64,000 nucleotides of DNA, from positions 1 through 64,000 of the forward strand of contig NZ_BMZR01000005.1 of the NCBI RefSeq assembly GCF_014652895.1, given 5' to 3'. Below the pieces are notes generated by a model. It was not told the origin of the DNA and did no database searches. It worked only from the letters and a program-made list of their open reading frames with translations. The position numbers were made by a program, and so were the translations under genes. The stretch comes from Psychrobacter glaciei (GTDB taxonomy: Bacteria > Pseudomonadota > Gammaproteobacteria > Pseudomonadales > Moraxellaceae). Positions 9,342 through 19,469 of this stretch are shown here, piece by piece. How positions within the stretch are numbered: the first letter of the stretch is position 1; the number at the start of each line of letters is the position of its first letter.

Positions 9342-9417
9342 TGGTGGAGCTAAACGGAGTCGAACCGTTGACCCCTTGCATGCCATGCAAGTGCTCTACC
9401 AACTGAGCTATAGCCCC
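9342..9417 (-). tRNA. tRNA-Ala (GGC)
   Basis: Minus strand, 76 bases starting GGGGCTATAGCTC. The anticodon arm is CTTGC-ATGGCAT-GCAAG with anticodon GGC, the T arm has GTTCGACTC, and the 3' end is TAGCTCC, A, and an encoded CCA. It lies 157 bases upstream of tRNA-Glu on the same strand, so the two may share a transcript ending at 9001-9036. Confidence 0.96.
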
Positions 9418-9539
9418 TCGCTAAGAGTGTGCGTATTTTAGGTAACAGCAGCCTTCTTGTCAACCACTATTTTAAAAATAATGCATAAATATGCGAAAAA
9501 ACGTGGTTAAAGCGATTTTAGCTGCTTAACAAGCCCAAA

Positions 9540-9905
9540 TTAGCGTGGATTTTGCTTGAGAGAGATCTCTTTGATGGCTTTATCGGTAAAGAATTCTTCT
9601 TCGGTGCCATCTGAAAAAATAATTGCACTGCATTCTGTGGGGATATATTGTCCACCTTTTTGTTGTACTGTGCTGATTCCTTTAAAGCCAACGATGTCAG
9701 ATTCTTTTAATCGATCGACATTATGATTGGTATAACCACAGTAAGTGGTGTATATCCACTTTAAGTCATCAAAATCTTGACCCTTTGTCAGGGTAAGTTT
9801 TGCATCATAAAGCTCTTTTACGATGGCATCATAGTATTTCTGCGCTTCTTTGAGGGTGTTAAAGACATAATCTTTACTTTCTATCGTGACAGTTTTGGCA
9901 GCCAT
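9540..9905 (-). CDS. DUF3223-like small protein
   Basis: About 121 residues from the ATG at 9905; an upstream TTG at 9917 lies over the GGAA ribosome binding site and is less likely. The order of blocks, YVFNTLKEAQKYYDAIV near the start, DDLKWIYTTY in the middle and a late CSAIIFSDGTEEEFFTDKAI, resembles DUF3223, an uncharacterised domain also found in plant RNA-binding and polymerase-linked proteins. I see no catalytic motif. It stands alone next to the tRNA genes, with repeat family A directly upstream. Confidence 0.6.
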   Translation of the reverse strand: MAAKTVTIESKDYVFNTLKEAQKYYDAIVKELYDAKLTLTKGQDFDDLKWIYTTYCGYTNHNVDRLKESDIVGFKGISTVQQKGGQYIPTECSAIIFSDGTEEEFFTDKAIKEISLKQNPR

Positions 9906-9941
9906 GTTTATTTCCAATTAAGAGTTTTGACAGTAGAAGGG

Positions 9942-10087
9942 TATAGTCAGGTCAATATAAAAAAGAGACAGCGTGACGGATATAAATTTTTTGTAGCCTC
10001 TGTCTGGGTAGGCACAGCAAGCAAGAAAAATTTGTACCAGTCACGCATTATAATGTCGTGTATCCATTTTATTTAGTAGCGACTATA
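9942..10087. repeat. Palindromic dispersed repeat, family A copy 2
   Basis: About 146 bp from TATAGTC to GACTATA. The core TTTTTTGTAGCCTCTGTCTG, then AGGCACAGCAAGCAAG, matches copy 1 at 6175-6312 almost exactly. The flanking arms (GCGTGAC and GTCACGC) differ in sequence but are again complementary to each other. Confidence 0.78.
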
Positions 10088-10105
10088 GTAATGCTGACTA
10101 AGAAT

Positions 10106-10135
10106 GAAAAAGGGTCAGAACTGGCCTGACCCTTT
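10106..10135 (-). terminator. Rho-independent terminator of gltX
   Basis: A 10-bp stem (AAAGGGTCAG at 10109-10118 with CTGACCCTTT at 10126-10135). On the minus strand it runs into a T tract at 10110-10106, about 45 bases past the gltX stop. Confidence 0.85.
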
Positions 10136-10177
10136 CAAATCCAAAAATTTCAGCTAATTTATTACTCAGTAGCTAAG

Positions 10178-11716
10178 CTATTCAGCAGCCAAAAAATCTG
10201 GCAACTCTGCTGCTTGTTTCTCTAGTTTTTTGAGTTTCTTTTTACCGAGGCCACCCAGCACGTCAACCGCATGACGCAAGCGTGTCAGGGTCATGTCAGC
10301 ACCAATAATCGCCATAGAGTTCATGACAGGCGTCGATGAGGTGCTACCAGCGATAGCGATGAAGAAAGGTGCCATAAAGTCACGCATTTTAATATCAAGA
10401 TGTGCAGCCAGGCCTTTTAGCGTGGCGTAGATGTTTTCTTCTGACCAAGTAGGTAAGACTTCTAGCTGCCATAATGACAGCTGTAGCATATCCATGATTT
10501 GCTCAGGTGTGAGCGATTTATGCGTAAAGCTCTCAGCGTTGATATCAGGCAAGTTTTGAAAATAGAAGCCACTCCAATTGACCGCGTCAGACAGCAATTC
10601 GATACGTGGTTGAATCGCCGCTGCGATAGCGGTTAGCTTGTCACTGTTGCTTGCCCATTCAAGGATTTTATTTTTGAGTTCTTCTGGCGTTAATGCACGT
10701 AGCCATTCAGCATTGAGCCAGTTGAGTTTCTCGATATCGAAAATAGGGCCGCCAAGCGACACACGCTGAATGTCAAAGCTGGCAATCATTTCCTCTAAGG
10801 TAAACTGCTCCGCTTCGTCAGGCATTGAGTAGCCCATACGACCGAGATAGTTTAGCAACGCTTCAGGGAGTACGCCCGCATCACGATAATAGGTGATAGA
10901 CGTTGGATTTTTACGCTTAGACAGTTTTGATTTGTCTGGGTTACGCAGTAATGGCATGTGGCAAAGTACAGGCATCTCCCAACCAAAATACTCATAAAGC
11001 AACTGATGCTTAGGCGCAGAATTCAACCATTCCTCACCACGCATCACATGACTGATATCCATCAAATGGTCGTCGACGACGTTGGCTAGATGATATGTTG
11101 GCATGCCATCGGTTTTTAGCAGCACTTGCATATCGACCTGCGTCCAAGGAATCTCAACGGTGCCGCGTAGCATGTCTTGCACTTGACAGACGCCTTCGGT
11201 AGGCACGCGCATACGGATGACGTGCGGTTGATCTAATGCAACAAGTCCAGCAACTTTATCAGAAGGCAAATGGGCACAGCGGCCATCATAACGTGGGGTT
11301 TCGCCATTGGCCATTTGCTCTGCACGCATGGTATCTAGCTCTTCGCTGGTACAAAAACAACGAAACGCATGGTCTTTTTCTATGAGCATCTCGGCGTGTT
11401 TGGTATAGATGTCGCTACGCTCGCTTTGACGATAAGGCGCATGTGGGCCGCCAATATCTGGGCCTTCTGCCCAATCAAGTCCTACCCAACGTAAGGCGTC
11501 CAAAATCATTTGCTCTGATTGCTCAGTTGAACGTGTCTGATCGGTGTCTTCAATACGTAAAATAAATTCGCCGCCATGCGCTTTAGCAAAAGCCAAATTG
11601 AATAGCGCAATATAAGCAGTGCCTACGTGAGGAAAGCCAGTTGGTGAGGGTGCGATGCGAGTGCGCACAGGGCGCGTTGATGCTTGGGTTGGTTTTTGGG
11701 TCGATGTTTGCGTCAT
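10178..11716 (-). CDS. gltX: Glutamate--tRNA ligase
   Basis: A 512-residue class I aminoacyl-tRNA synthetase that charges tRNA-Glu. The HIGH motif is HVGT at residues 30-33 after APSPTGFP, and the KMSKS loop is KLSKRKN near residue 258. A zinc site like that of the Escherichia coli enzyme is visible as CFC followed about 27 residues later by CAH. The C-terminal helical anticodon-binding domain is complete. Compared with the usual length of about 470, the N-terminus has a Thr/Gln-rich leader of about 15 residues. It is divergent from rsmH with a gap of about 290 bases. Confidence 0.96.
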   Translation of the reverse strand: MTQTSTQKPTQASTRPVRTRIAPSPTGFPHVGTAYIALFNLAFAKAHGGEFILRIEDTDQTRSTEQSEQMILDALRWVGLDWAEGPDIGGPHAPYRQSERSDIYTKHAEMLIEKDHAFRCFCTSEELDTMRAEQMANGETPRYDGRCAHLPSDKVAGLVALDQPHVIRMRVPTEGVCQVQDMLRGTVEIPWTQVDMQVLLKTDGMPTYHLANVVDDHLMDISHVMRGEEWLNSAPKHQLLYEYFGWEMPVLCHMPLLRNPDKSKLSKRKNPTSITYYRDAGVLPEALLNYLGRMGYSMPDEAEQFTLEEMIASFDIQRVSLGGPIFDIEKLNWLNAEWLRALTPEELKNKILEWASNSDKLTAIAAAIQPRIELLSDAVNWSGFYFQNLPDINAESFTHKSLTPEQIMDMLQLSLWQLEVLPTWSEENIYATLKGLAAHLDIKMRDFMAPFFIAIAGSTSSTPVMNSMAIIGADMTLTRLRHAVDVLGGLGKKKLKKLEKQAAELPDFLAAE

Positions 11717-12005
11717 AGGAATCTCAGAATGTTGTTGTTAATAAAATAAGGCAGTGAAAGAGAGTAAGGACAAATATGAATCAAAAGTTTGAAAAAATAC
11801 GGATGAAACAATAGCCGTCAATGTTGAAAAATAGCGTAAAATATAGCGCTAGTATAACAGAGAGATGTGATATTTTTAATGAAAAGCCCTTCTAGCGCTT
11901 GACTACCAGCGTATCCTTGCGATAATAATGTTAGACAAGGCATAACTTGTTTATTTTCATCCGATTTTTTACTATTACTGGCCATTATGGTCGTCATCTA
12001 CTGAG

Positions 12006-13175
12006 TTGTTTGTGTCATTATCAAAATCAAAATCAAAATCTAAGCTAACGCCAAATGTTAACGCCAGTCCTTCTGCTGCTACTGATAGCCCTGAGTCAGC
12101 GCTTAGCCCATCTGCTATGGAAGACATTTCTGTTCAAGACCCTAATCAAGGCGATAAGGTGTCAGATGAATTAAGTTTCGTGCACGACGCTGTGCTACTG
12201 CAAGAAGCCGTCGCCGCTGTGCTTGGCGTCAATGCGCTGCCCAAGCAAACAGGCAGTGACGAACAAAGCAGTGACCGTCAAAATAGCTTGCAAATAAGTG
12301 GCATCTACGTTGATGCAACCTTTGGTCGCGGTGGTCATAGCAGGCTACTATTGAGTCAACTTGCTGATGATGCAACATTGATCGTCTTTGATAAAGACCC
12401 GACCGCCATTGCCGTTGCTCGCGAATTGGCAACTACCGACAGTCGTGTAAAAGTGGTTCATGACAGCTTTGCGACATTGACGGACAGTCTGGCAGCCATG
12501 GGCATCATGCAAGTTGATGGGTTGATGGCGGATTTGGGTATTTCCTCACCGCAGATTGATGATGGTAGCCGTGGCTTTAGCTTTATGCGTGATGGCGCGG
12601 TGGACATGCGTATGGATACCAGTCGTGGCCAGTCGGTCGCTGAGTGGTTAGAAAAAGTTGACGATGAAACCTTGGCCAATGTGCTTTATGAGTTTGGCGA
12701 AGAGCGTCACAGTCGCCGTATCGCGCGTGCGATTAAGCAGATGGAAAGTTACAAGTCCACGCTTGAGTTGGCAGAAGTAATCAAAGTGGCGCATCCTAAC
12801 TGGCAGCGCGGCAAGCACCCAGCGACTCAGAGCTTTCAAGCCATGCGTATTTTTATTAACAATGAGCTGGGCGATGTCGATGACTTTTTAGAACAAAGCA
12901 TTCCTATATTAAAGTCAGGCGGACAGTTGGCAGTCATCAGCTTTCATTCGTTAGAAGATCGCCGCATTAAGCAGTTTTTGCAGCGTCATAGCAAAGGGCA
13001 ATATCCAGAAGACGAAAATCTGCCAATGCCGCCAAATCGTCCACGGTATTTTAGCAAGCCCAAACGTGTTGGCCCTAGTAAAGCTGAGGTCAGTCATAAT
13101 CCGCGCTCGCGCAGTGCATGGTTGCGATTAGCGACACGTACGGATACCGATTATCAGCAAACACTAAAGCAATGA
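12006..13175 (+). CDS. rsmH: 16S rRNA (cytosine(1402)-N4)-methyltransferase RsmH
   Basis: A 389-residue SAM-dependent methyltransferase (formerly MraW). The SAM loop is DATFGRGGHSR, followed by the usual DLGISSPQID and NPRSRSAWLR blocks. The family is about 310-320 residues; here some 75 extra residues precede the fold, rich in Ser/Lys/Ala. The listed start is a TTG at 12006 with poor ribosome binding site; GTG at 12012 and ATG at 12117 are alternatives, the last still leaving a 35-residue leader before the conserved HDAVLLQEAV. First gene of the dcw cluster here; mraZ is absent, with gltX divergent instead. Confidence 0.93.
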   Translation: MFVSLSKSKSKSKLTPNVNASPSAATDSPESALSPSAMEDISVQDPNQGDKVSDELSFVHDAVLLQEAVAAVLGVNALPKQTGSDEQSSDRQNSLQISGIYVDATFGRGGHSRLLLSQLADDATLIVFDKDPTAIAVARELATTDSRVKVVHDSFATLTDSLAAMGIMQVDGLMADLGISSPQIDDGSRGFSFMRDGAVDMRMDTSRGQSVAEWLEKVDDETLANVLYEFGEERHSRRIARAIKQMESYKSTLELAEVIKVAHPNWQRGKHPATQSFQAMRIFINNELGDVDDFLEQSIPILKSGGQLAVISFHSLEDRRIKQFLQRHSKGQYPEDENLPMPPNRPRYFSKPKRVGPSKAEVSHNPRSRSAWLRLATRTDTDYQQTLKQ

Positions 13176-13178
13176 AAC

Positions 13179-13510
13179 CTGTCGATGGCATACCCTAGTA
13201 TTCTGGTGAGTGAATGTGACTAAATGTCTTAATATTTACGCAACTGTTAAAAAGCTGTAAATATTATCTGCTAGGCTCAGCAGTTACTTTTTTGTTTATA
13301 TATGAGCTAATTTGGCGATGACGATTAGTTCTTAGCATAGATGACAGTGGGTTTTAGAATAAACGTCAATCATGGCAGGTTTTTATGGCTATCATTGCAC
13401 AGCATGTTTGGTTGTATTTTTCTTGATGGTACTGAGCAGGGATGAGATTGTTATTACCTGCAGACAGTTGCTGCTCTTTTATATTTGAAGTTTACTTTTT
13501 TGAGATCGTC
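13179..13510. other. Gene-less stretch between rsmH and ftsL
   Basis: Around 330 bases with no supported gene. The ftsL frame extends upstream to 13442, but the better ATG is 13511. In many bacteria rsmH and ftsL are nearly adjacent, so this gap may hold an internal promoter for ftsL; I could not place one. Confidence 0.45.
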
Positions 13511-14008
13511 ATGGCAATATCTGACAAACCAGCAAACCGTCGCGCCGCTACAGCCAATACCACTGACGTTGGCGAGCTATTCGTGCGCCGCTTTAATGTG
13601 GTCAGTATTTATGTCGCCGTGTTATTGCTATTGGCAGCGGCTATCGTCTGGAGCGGTATCAAAACCGCTGAGGAAGTGCAGCAATATCATCAGGATTATA
13701 GAACCTTGCAAGACATGAAAAAACAAGAACGTAAGCTGAAAATTGAACATCAGCGCCTATTAATTGAACAGCAAACCTTTAGTGCGACCCCGCAAATAGC
13801 CAGTCGTGCTGTTGCTGAGCTTGGCATGTTTTCACCAGCCCTTACAGATAAGCTCATCATTCAGCCGGGTGCTGCCGTTGCATTGGCACCAGCCCAGCCG
13901 TCTAGCGCAGAGATGATTAGAGTCAATGATTCAGACGTAATCGAAACGGATGCTCCTATAACCGATGCTCCTGTGACCGACGCCAACCTTGCGGAGGCAG
14001 GACAATGA
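13511..14008 (+). CDS. ftsL: Cell division protein FtsL
   Basis: A bitopic inner-membrane divisome protein of about 165 residues. A short cytoplasmic N-terminus is followed by one membrane helix (around residues 30-50) and a periplasmic coiled-coil region (EVQQYHQDYRTLQDMKKQER), then the conserved SRAVAELGMF. FtsL works with FtsB and FtsQ to recruit and activate FtsW/FtsI. The ATG at 13511 is chosen because a longer reading from 13442 would add an implausible Cys/Phe-rich leader. The C-terminal tail has a short Asp-Ala-Pro repeat. It overlaps ftsI by four bases (ATGA), so the two are translationally coupled. Confidence 0.9.
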   Translation: MAISDKPANRRAATANTTDVGELFVRRFNVVSIYVAVLLLLAAAIVWSGIKTAEEVQQYHQDYRTLQDMKKQERKLKIEHQRLLIEQQTFSATPQIASRAVAELGMFSPALTDKLIIQPGAAVALAPAQPSSAEMIRVNDSDVIETDAPITDAPVTDANLAEAGQ

Positions 14009-16095
14009 GTGATAAAAAGCCAAATACCAATCGCGGTAAAACAACCGCAAAAAATACCAGTAAAAAACTTGCCAGCGGTAAAGTGACCAAGCCTTTGCGT
14101 CCTGCTAGTGCGGCCAAATCAGGACAAACTGACAGCAAGTCCTCAGACACCCGCAAAGCCAAACTCTTTGGTCGCCTCAAAAAAAATGAGGATCAAGGCG
14201 CGTATACCAGTGTCAAAAACCGTAAAAAAATGGTTTTTAATAAGGCCACTGGTGCATCATCTCGTGGCGGCTTTGAGTACGATAAAAACCGATTCCGTAC
14301 TGTTTGGGGCATGGCGCTTGTCGTACTGGCGCTACTGATAGGACGTGCCTATTATATCCAAGTGGCCAACGCGCAGTTTTATCAAGATAAAGGTAACGAG
14401 CTCATCACCAGCGTACGGACGCAAAAATCCTACCGCGGTATGATTACCGATCGCAATAATCTACCATTAGCCGTTAGTGCACCGCTTGCGACTGTCTCCT
14501 TTAGTCCGCATGACTATTCGCGTGAATACTACGAGCTCAAACGCATTAAAATCACCAATCCTAATAGTCCACAGCTCCAAGCACGCATGCAAAAGCGACT
14601 GGATAATATGGATCTGACTCGACTGGCAGCGGCAGCAAATATTCCGGTCAGTGAATTAAAAAAGGTTACTGCTGTCGACGATAGTATTGATGTGACCGAT
14701 GAGGCGGCGGTAAAAGCAGCACTACCGTCGGGCGCAGGCTCGCATTATTTGCCACTACTGAATAAAGTGACACCTGAAATAGCTCAAGGCGTCAGCTCGC
14801 TTGATTTCCCTGGTGTGTACGAAAAAAACTTCTTTCAGCGTTATTATCCGCAGCCCCAACCGAACTCGCAGCTGTTGGGTTTTATGGGGCAAAATGCCAA
14901 CGATCCTGAAGGTGGTTATGAGGGACGCGCTGGTATCGAGCGCCAATTTGAAGAAGATCTGGCGGGTGATGATGGTAAGGTGTTGGTACTTAAAGACGCC
15001 AAACAAAACAGCCTAAAAGAAATCAAACAGGTTGAGCCAGAAATACCTGGCAAAGACGTGGCGTTGACGATTGATTCACGTTTACAGTATTTGCTTTATA
15101 AAGAGCTAGAGAAAGTAGGGCGCTTGCAACAAGCCCGCTGGTCAACTGGCATGGTCGTTGATGTGCAGACTGGTGAAGTATTGGCATTGTCGACATGGCC
15201 ATCATTTAACTCAAATAATCTAAATGAGATGACTGGTGAAAACCAGCGTAACCGTGCGCTCCTTGATGTATTCGAACCGGGTTCAGTCATGAAGCCATTT
15301 ACCGTTGCTGCCGCGCTAGATTCGGGCAAATACACATCGACTACTTTAATTGATACCAATCCGGGTTCAATTCGTGTGCGTGGTTATACCATTCGTGACC
15401 ATAATAATTTGGGCACCATCAATCTTGCCACACTCCTACAAAAATCAAGTAACGTGGCCTCGACCAAGATTGCCTTATCTTTGCCCGCTGATGCTATTAC
15501 CAATATGCAAAAGCAATTTGGCTTTGGTTCAAAGACACCGTTAAAGTTCCCAGCGGAAGGCAGTGGGCTTGTGGTTACACCGGAAGAAAAAGAAACCTCA
15601 CGTCGTGCAACGATCAGTTATGGTTATGGTATGGAGGCGACTGTAGCGCAGGTGGCGCAGGCTTATTCGGCATTGGCAGCAGGCGGGGTCATGCATCCTT
15701 TAACCTTGGTCAAGAGTGACAAAGTGCAGCCAAGCAAACGCATCATGGCGCACGAACAAGCCATGTCGATTGTACAGATGTTAGAGAGCGTTACCGAAGA
15801 AGGTGGTACCGCCAAAGCAGCGGCGATTGACGGTTACCGAGTGGCGGGTAAGACGGGTACGTCGCGTCGTATCAACCCAAAAGGCGGTTATTATACTGAC
15901 CAATATCGCAACGTCTTTGCTGGCATGGCGCCAGCATCAAACCCAAGACTGGTCGGTGTCATCTTAGTAGAAGACCCTCGAGGGCTTCATTATGCTGGTC
16001 TGACCGCAGCACCCGTATTCCATAACGTCATGAAAGAAGCGCTACGCCTCTATAATGTGCCATTAGATAAGCCCTTAAAAACTGAAGCCCAATAG
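14005..16095 (+). CDS. ftsI: Peptidoglycan D,D-transpeptidase FtsI (PBP3)
   Basis: A 696-residue septal class B penicillin-binding protein. A basic cytoplasmic leader of about 95 residues precedes a single membrane helix, the pedestal domain (RGMITDRNNLPLAVS) and the transpeptidase domain. The three active-site motifs are the nucleophile Ser427 in EPGSVMKP, SSN at 481-483 and KTGT at 616-619. It is longer than Escherichia coli FtsI (588), mostly from the Lys-rich N-terminal leader. It forms the cross-links of septal peptidoglycan and is the target of aztreonam-type beta-lactams. Start overlaps ftsL. Confidence 0.96.
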   Translation: MSDKKPNTNRGKTTAKNTSKKLASGKVTKPLRPASAAKSGQTDSKSSDTRKAKLFGRLKKNEDQGAYTSVKNRKKMVFNKATGASSRGGFEYDKNRFRTVWGMALVVLALLIGRAYYIQVANAQFYQDKGNELITSVRTQKSYRGMITDRNNLPLAVSAPLATVSFSPHDYSREYYELKRIKITNPNSPQLQARMQKRLDNMDLTRLAAAANIPVSELKKVTAVDDSIDVTDEAAVKAALPSGAGSHYLPLLNKVTPEIAQGVSSLDFPGVYEKNFFQRYYPQPQPNSQLLGFMGQNANDPEGGYEGRAGIERQFEEDLAGDDGKVLVLKDAKQNSLKEIKQVEPEIPGKDVALTIDSRLQYLLYKELEKVGRLQQARWSTGMVVDVQTGEVLALSTWPSFNSNNLNEMTGENQRNRALLDVFEPGSVMKPFTVAAALDSGKYTSTTLIDTNPGSIRVRGYTIRDHNNLGTINLATLLQKSSNVASTKIALSLPADAITNMQKQFGFGSKTPLKFPAEGSGLVVTPEEKETSRRATISYGYGMEATVAQVAQAYSALAAGGVMHPLTLVKSDKVQPSKRIMAHEQAMSIVQMLESVTEEGGTAKAAAIDGYRVAGKTGTSRRINPKGGYYTDQYRNVFAGMAPASNPRLVGVILVEDPRGLHYAGLTAAPVFHNVMKEALRLYNVPLDKPLKTEAQ

Positions 16096-16165
16096 GCATG
16101 GATATGGATTTTTGAGTATCCAGCTACTAATGATCTGATTTGTTTTAACTGTTTAGGATTTGCCA

Positions 16166-17905
16166 ATGACTATGCTCACTTCATCGCCAACCAGTGCTAC
16201 GGTTAACTTGCAACAGCTTATGGATGCTAGCAACCGTAATGACCATCGCCTAGCGCAGGCATTATCGGCGATGATAGCAGCATCAGCTCAAGCGCTAGCC
16301 ACTCAAACATCAACAAATCAGGCAGCTTCCGCTCAACTAAATACAGTTGCCAACGTACCGTTTCAGCGGTTTCGTTTGGACAGCCGTCAGGTAGCGCCAA
16401 ACGATGTGTTTGTACTACTAAAGAGCCATACACCAAACTGCCAAAAAAGTCGTGATTACCTTTATCAAGCCGCTAAAAACGCGGCTTTTATCCTATCAGA
16501 AATCGATCCGATTGCTTTGTTTGCCACGGCTAATGTGCCACCACATGCCAATATTGCTCTAAGCACGGATGACTCACAATCTGTAGCGCAGCAGCAATTA
16601 GATTCCTTGCCTTGCCCTGTTTTATATGTGCCCAACATCCGTGATTTTTTAGGCGATTTAATCCAATCTCATTTGCAGCATCAGCAGCCAGTGACACTAC
16701 CAGCAGTAGTGGCGGTGACAGGTACCAATGGCAAAACCACCATCAGTCAATTGGTGGCGCAATTAACCCAGTTGACTGGCATGAGTAGTGCCGTCATGGG
16801 TACAGCGGGTAACGGTAGATTGGGTGCCTTGGTGCAAGCCAGCCATACCACTGGCGATGCGCTAGCCGTCCAGCAGTTCTTATATCAAATGGGGTCAGAG
16901 AACGCCGAGCTATTAGCATTGGAAGCCAGCTCACATGGTTTAGATCAGCAACGTTTGCAGGGTATGCCTGTGTCGGTGGCGATTTATACCAACCTAAGCC
17001 GCGATCATTTGGATTATCATGCTGATATGGCAGAGTACGCAGCGGCCAAAGCTAGATTGTTTGATAAAGCCCATTTTCCGGATTTGACCCACGCTATTAT
17101 CAATATCGATGATGAGCATGCGCAGGTTATGTTGGATACTGCCCATGCCAGCGAATTGACGGTTTGGACCTATAGTTTGGATGCTTCAAAAACGGCTACT
17201 TTTATCGCTGCTAAAATCAAGCCCAGCTTACAAGGTGTCGAGATTAGCCTACATACAGATTTTGGCGATGGGAAAATTAATAATTTAGATATCGTCAGTC
17301 CATTACTTGGACGTTTTAACGTGGCGAATTTGCTTGCTGCTATGGCAGCAGCGGTGGCGATTGGTGCTAAGTCAAATGTAGGTATTGAGCGCATTGCGAC
17401 TGCTGTTGCACAGTTACAAGGTGCTGTTGGCCGTATGCAACGTGTGCCCTCTAATGATGGCTGCTTTATCGTTGATTATGCGCATACGCCTGACGCCTTA
17501 AGTCAGGTATTAGCCAGTCTAAAAACCCATTGCAAAGGTCAGCTATGGGCAGTGTTTGGCTGCGGTGGCGACCGTGATGCAGGCAAGCGCCCATTGATGG
17601 CGCAAGCAGGGCTGGCAGGTGCGGATCAGGTGATTCTAACGGCAGACAATCCACGTACCGAAGACCCACAGATGATCTTGCAAGATATGCAAGCAGGCAT
17701 GAGTGCGGAGCAATATCAGCGTACCCATATCGAACCAGCGCGGCAAAAAGCGATTGAATATGCCGTCAATCAAGCGGCTGCCGATGATATTGTGGTCATC
17801 GCTGGCAAAGGTCATGAGACTTATCAAGAAATCAATAATGTCCGTTATGATTTTGACGACAGCGTTATTTTACAACATGCCCTAGAGCACGCTGGGCGCG
17901 TATAA
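16166..17905 (+). CDS. murE: UDP-MurNAc-tripeptide synthetase (meso-DAP adding)
   Basis: A 579-residue Mur ligase that adds the third residue of the stem peptide in the cytoplasm. The ATP loop is VTGTNGKTT, and the DNPR motif (TADNPRTEDP) that recognises meso-diaminopimelate rather than lysine is present. The ATG at 16166 has AGGA seven bases upstream; a TTG six bases earlier lies next to that site and is unlikely. It is longer than usual (about 495), with an Ala/Gln/Ser-rich N-terminus and a divergent segment before the ATP loop. Third enzyme of the ftsI-murE-murF-mraY run. Confidence 0.95.
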   Translation: MTMLTSSPTSATVNLQQLMDASNRNDHRLAQALSAMIAASAQALATQTSTNQAASAQLNTVANVPFQRFRLDSRQVAPNDVFVLLKSHTPNCQKSRDYLYQAAKNAAFILSEIDPIALFATANVPPHANIALSTDDSQSVAQQQLDSLPCPVLYVPNIRDFLGDLIQSHLQHQQPVTLPAVVAVTGTNGKTTISQLVAQLTQLTGMSSAVMGTAGNGRLGALVQASHTTGDALAVQQFLYQMGSENAELLALEASSHGLDQQRLQGMPVSVAIYTNLSRDHLDYHADMAEYAAAKARLFDKAHFPDLTHAIINIDDEHAQVMLDTAHASELTVWTYSLDASKTATFIAAKIKPSLQGVEISLHTDFGDGKINNLDIVSPLLGRFNVANLLAAMAAAVAIGAKSNVGIERIATAVAQLQGAVGRMQRVPSNDGCFIVDYAHTPDALSQVLASLKTHCKGQLWAVFGCGGDRDAGKRPLMAQAGLAGADQVILTADNPRTEDPQMILQDMQAGMSAEQYQRTHIEPARQKAIEYAVNQAAADDIVVIAGKGHETYQEINNVRYDFDDSVILQHALEHAGRV

Positions 17906-17949
17906 AAAAGTGCTGTCTAAGTGTTTAGCACCACTAATTTTTTTAATAT

Positions 17950-17972
17950 ATTTGAATGTTCAACAGACCCTA
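17950..17972. repeat. 23-bp repeat, inverse of a copy at 26707
   Basis: The 23 bases here, ending in CAACAGACCCTA, are the exact reverse complement of 26707-26729. A degenerate third match (TTCAATAGACCCTAA) is at about 30930-30944. It resembles the end of an insertion sequence left between murE and murF; no transposase is present. Confidence 0.7.
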
Positions 17973-18014
17973 GTTATAAGAAATACGTAATCATCATATA
18001 AGGTAATCACTACT

Positions 18015-19466
18015 ATGACAGCCGACAACGATAACACCATACAGTCGCAAGGGCTGTATGTCTGGCAAGCAGATAACTTGCTAGCAGCCACCACCGCTAT
18101 TGATGGTCACTGGCAGTTAGATTCAGGACAGTTAAAAGAAGGGCAAGCAGAGATAAGTAACGGCATTACTAGCAACCGTATTGCCACTGACACGCGCACG
18201 ATAAAAACCGGTGATATATTTTTAGCCTTAACCGGTGACAATTTTGATGGTCACGATTATATCAATATGGCTGCCTCACAGGGCGCAGTTGCCGCTATCG
18301 TCTCACGGCCTATCTCTACCAATATTCCGCAGTTAGTTGTCAAGGATACTCGTTTAGCGCTAGGGCAATTAGCCGCCTATCGTCGTCAGCAGCATCAAGA
18401 TTTGACCGTGATTGCCATTACAGGCTCCAGCGGTAAGACCACTTGTAAAGAGATGCTCGGAAGTATCTTCGGCAGATTAGCACCGACGCTCATTACCCGT
18501 GGCAATCTAAATAACGACTTAGGCGTGCCGATGATGCTGCTCGAATTATCCGATCACCATCGCTATGCCATCTTAGAGTTGGGTGCCAATCATATTGGTG
18601 AAATTGCCTATACTACTGAAATTGTTCGTCCGGACGTGGCTTGTATTCTGAACATCGGCACCGCTCATTTGGGTGAATTTGGTAGCCGCGAAGGCATTTG
18701 CCAAACCAAAGCAGAGATTTATCATACTTTGGGTGACGCGCAATTTGCGATCGTTCCCGATAAAGATGATTTTACCAATCAATTACGCCGTATTGCTGAA
18801 AAGCATACCTCACATGTCATCGGCTTTGGTAATACTGATGTCAGCGCCAGTCACTTAGATGTCGAGCCTGAACGCAGTGAATTTAAGCTGCATATTGGCA
18901 ACCAAGTCCATGATATTAGCTTGCCACTAGCAGGTGAGCATAATGTGAATAATGCGTTGGCGGCGGCGGCTTGTGCCCATGCTTTAAATATCGACGTGAA
19001 TGACATTGTGATCGGGCTTGAGAACGCACGTCCCGCTAAAGGGCGCTTGAACAGTCAGCTCCTCGGTATGCATCGCCTGATTGATGATACTTACAATGCC
19101 AACCCACATTCGGTGCGCGCGGCTGCCAAAGTATTGGCGGCGCAAACCGGTACACAGGTGATGGTGTTAGGAGATATCGGTGAGCTTGGCGATGCTGCGG
19201 TGAGCGAACACCAAAGCTTGGGTCGTACCATCGCAACCACGGGTATCAATGTACTGCTGTGTGTTGGCGAGTACGCGCCTTATACCGTGGCTGGGGCACA
19301 AGAGATTTCTGAGATTAGCGCGCATGCGTTCGCTGATAAAGATAGTTTACTGCAGTATTTACAGTCTTACTTGCAAGCGCAACAAGCTCAGCCTTGTACG
19401 GTGTTGTTTAAAGGCTCTCGTTCCATGCAGATGGAAACACTTATTCATGCGCTAGTAGAGGAGTAG
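18015..19466 (+). CDS. murF: UDP-MurNAc-pentapeptide synthetase (D-Ala-D-Ala adding)
   Basis: A 483-residue Mur ligase that adds D-Ala-D-Ala to UDP-MurNAc-tripeptide. The ATP loop is ITGSSGKTT, followed by the Mur blocks LELGANHIGEI and DDTYNANPHS. The N-terminal substrate domain has TDTRTIKTGDIFLAL. Length matches the family. The gap to murE (about 110 bases) holds the IS-end-like repeat. The mraY start follows three bases after the stop. Confidence 0.96.
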   Translation: MTADNDNTIQSQGLYVWQADNLLAATTAIDGHWQLDSGQLKEGQAEISNGITSNRIATDTRTIKTGDIFLALTGDNFDGHDYINMAASQGAVAAIVSRPISTNIPQLVVKDTRLALGQLAAYRRQQHQDLTVIAITGSSGKTTCKEMLGSIFGRLAPTLITRGNLNNDLGVPMMLLELSDHHRYAILELGANHIGEIAYTTEIVRPDVACILNIGTAHLGEFGSREGICQTKAEIYHTLGDAQFAIVPDKDDFTNQLRRIAEKHTSHVIGFGNTDVSASHLDVEPERSEFKLHIGNQVHDISLPLAGEHNVNNALAAAACAHALNIDVNDIVIGLENARPAKGRLNSQLLGMHRLIDDTYNANPHSVRAAAKVLAAQTGTQVMVLGDIGELGDAAVSEHQSLGRTIATTGINVLLCVGEYAPYTVAGAQEISEISAHAFADKDSLLQYLQSYLQAQQAQPCTVLFKGSRSMQMETLIHALVEE

Positions 19467-19469
19467 GCG

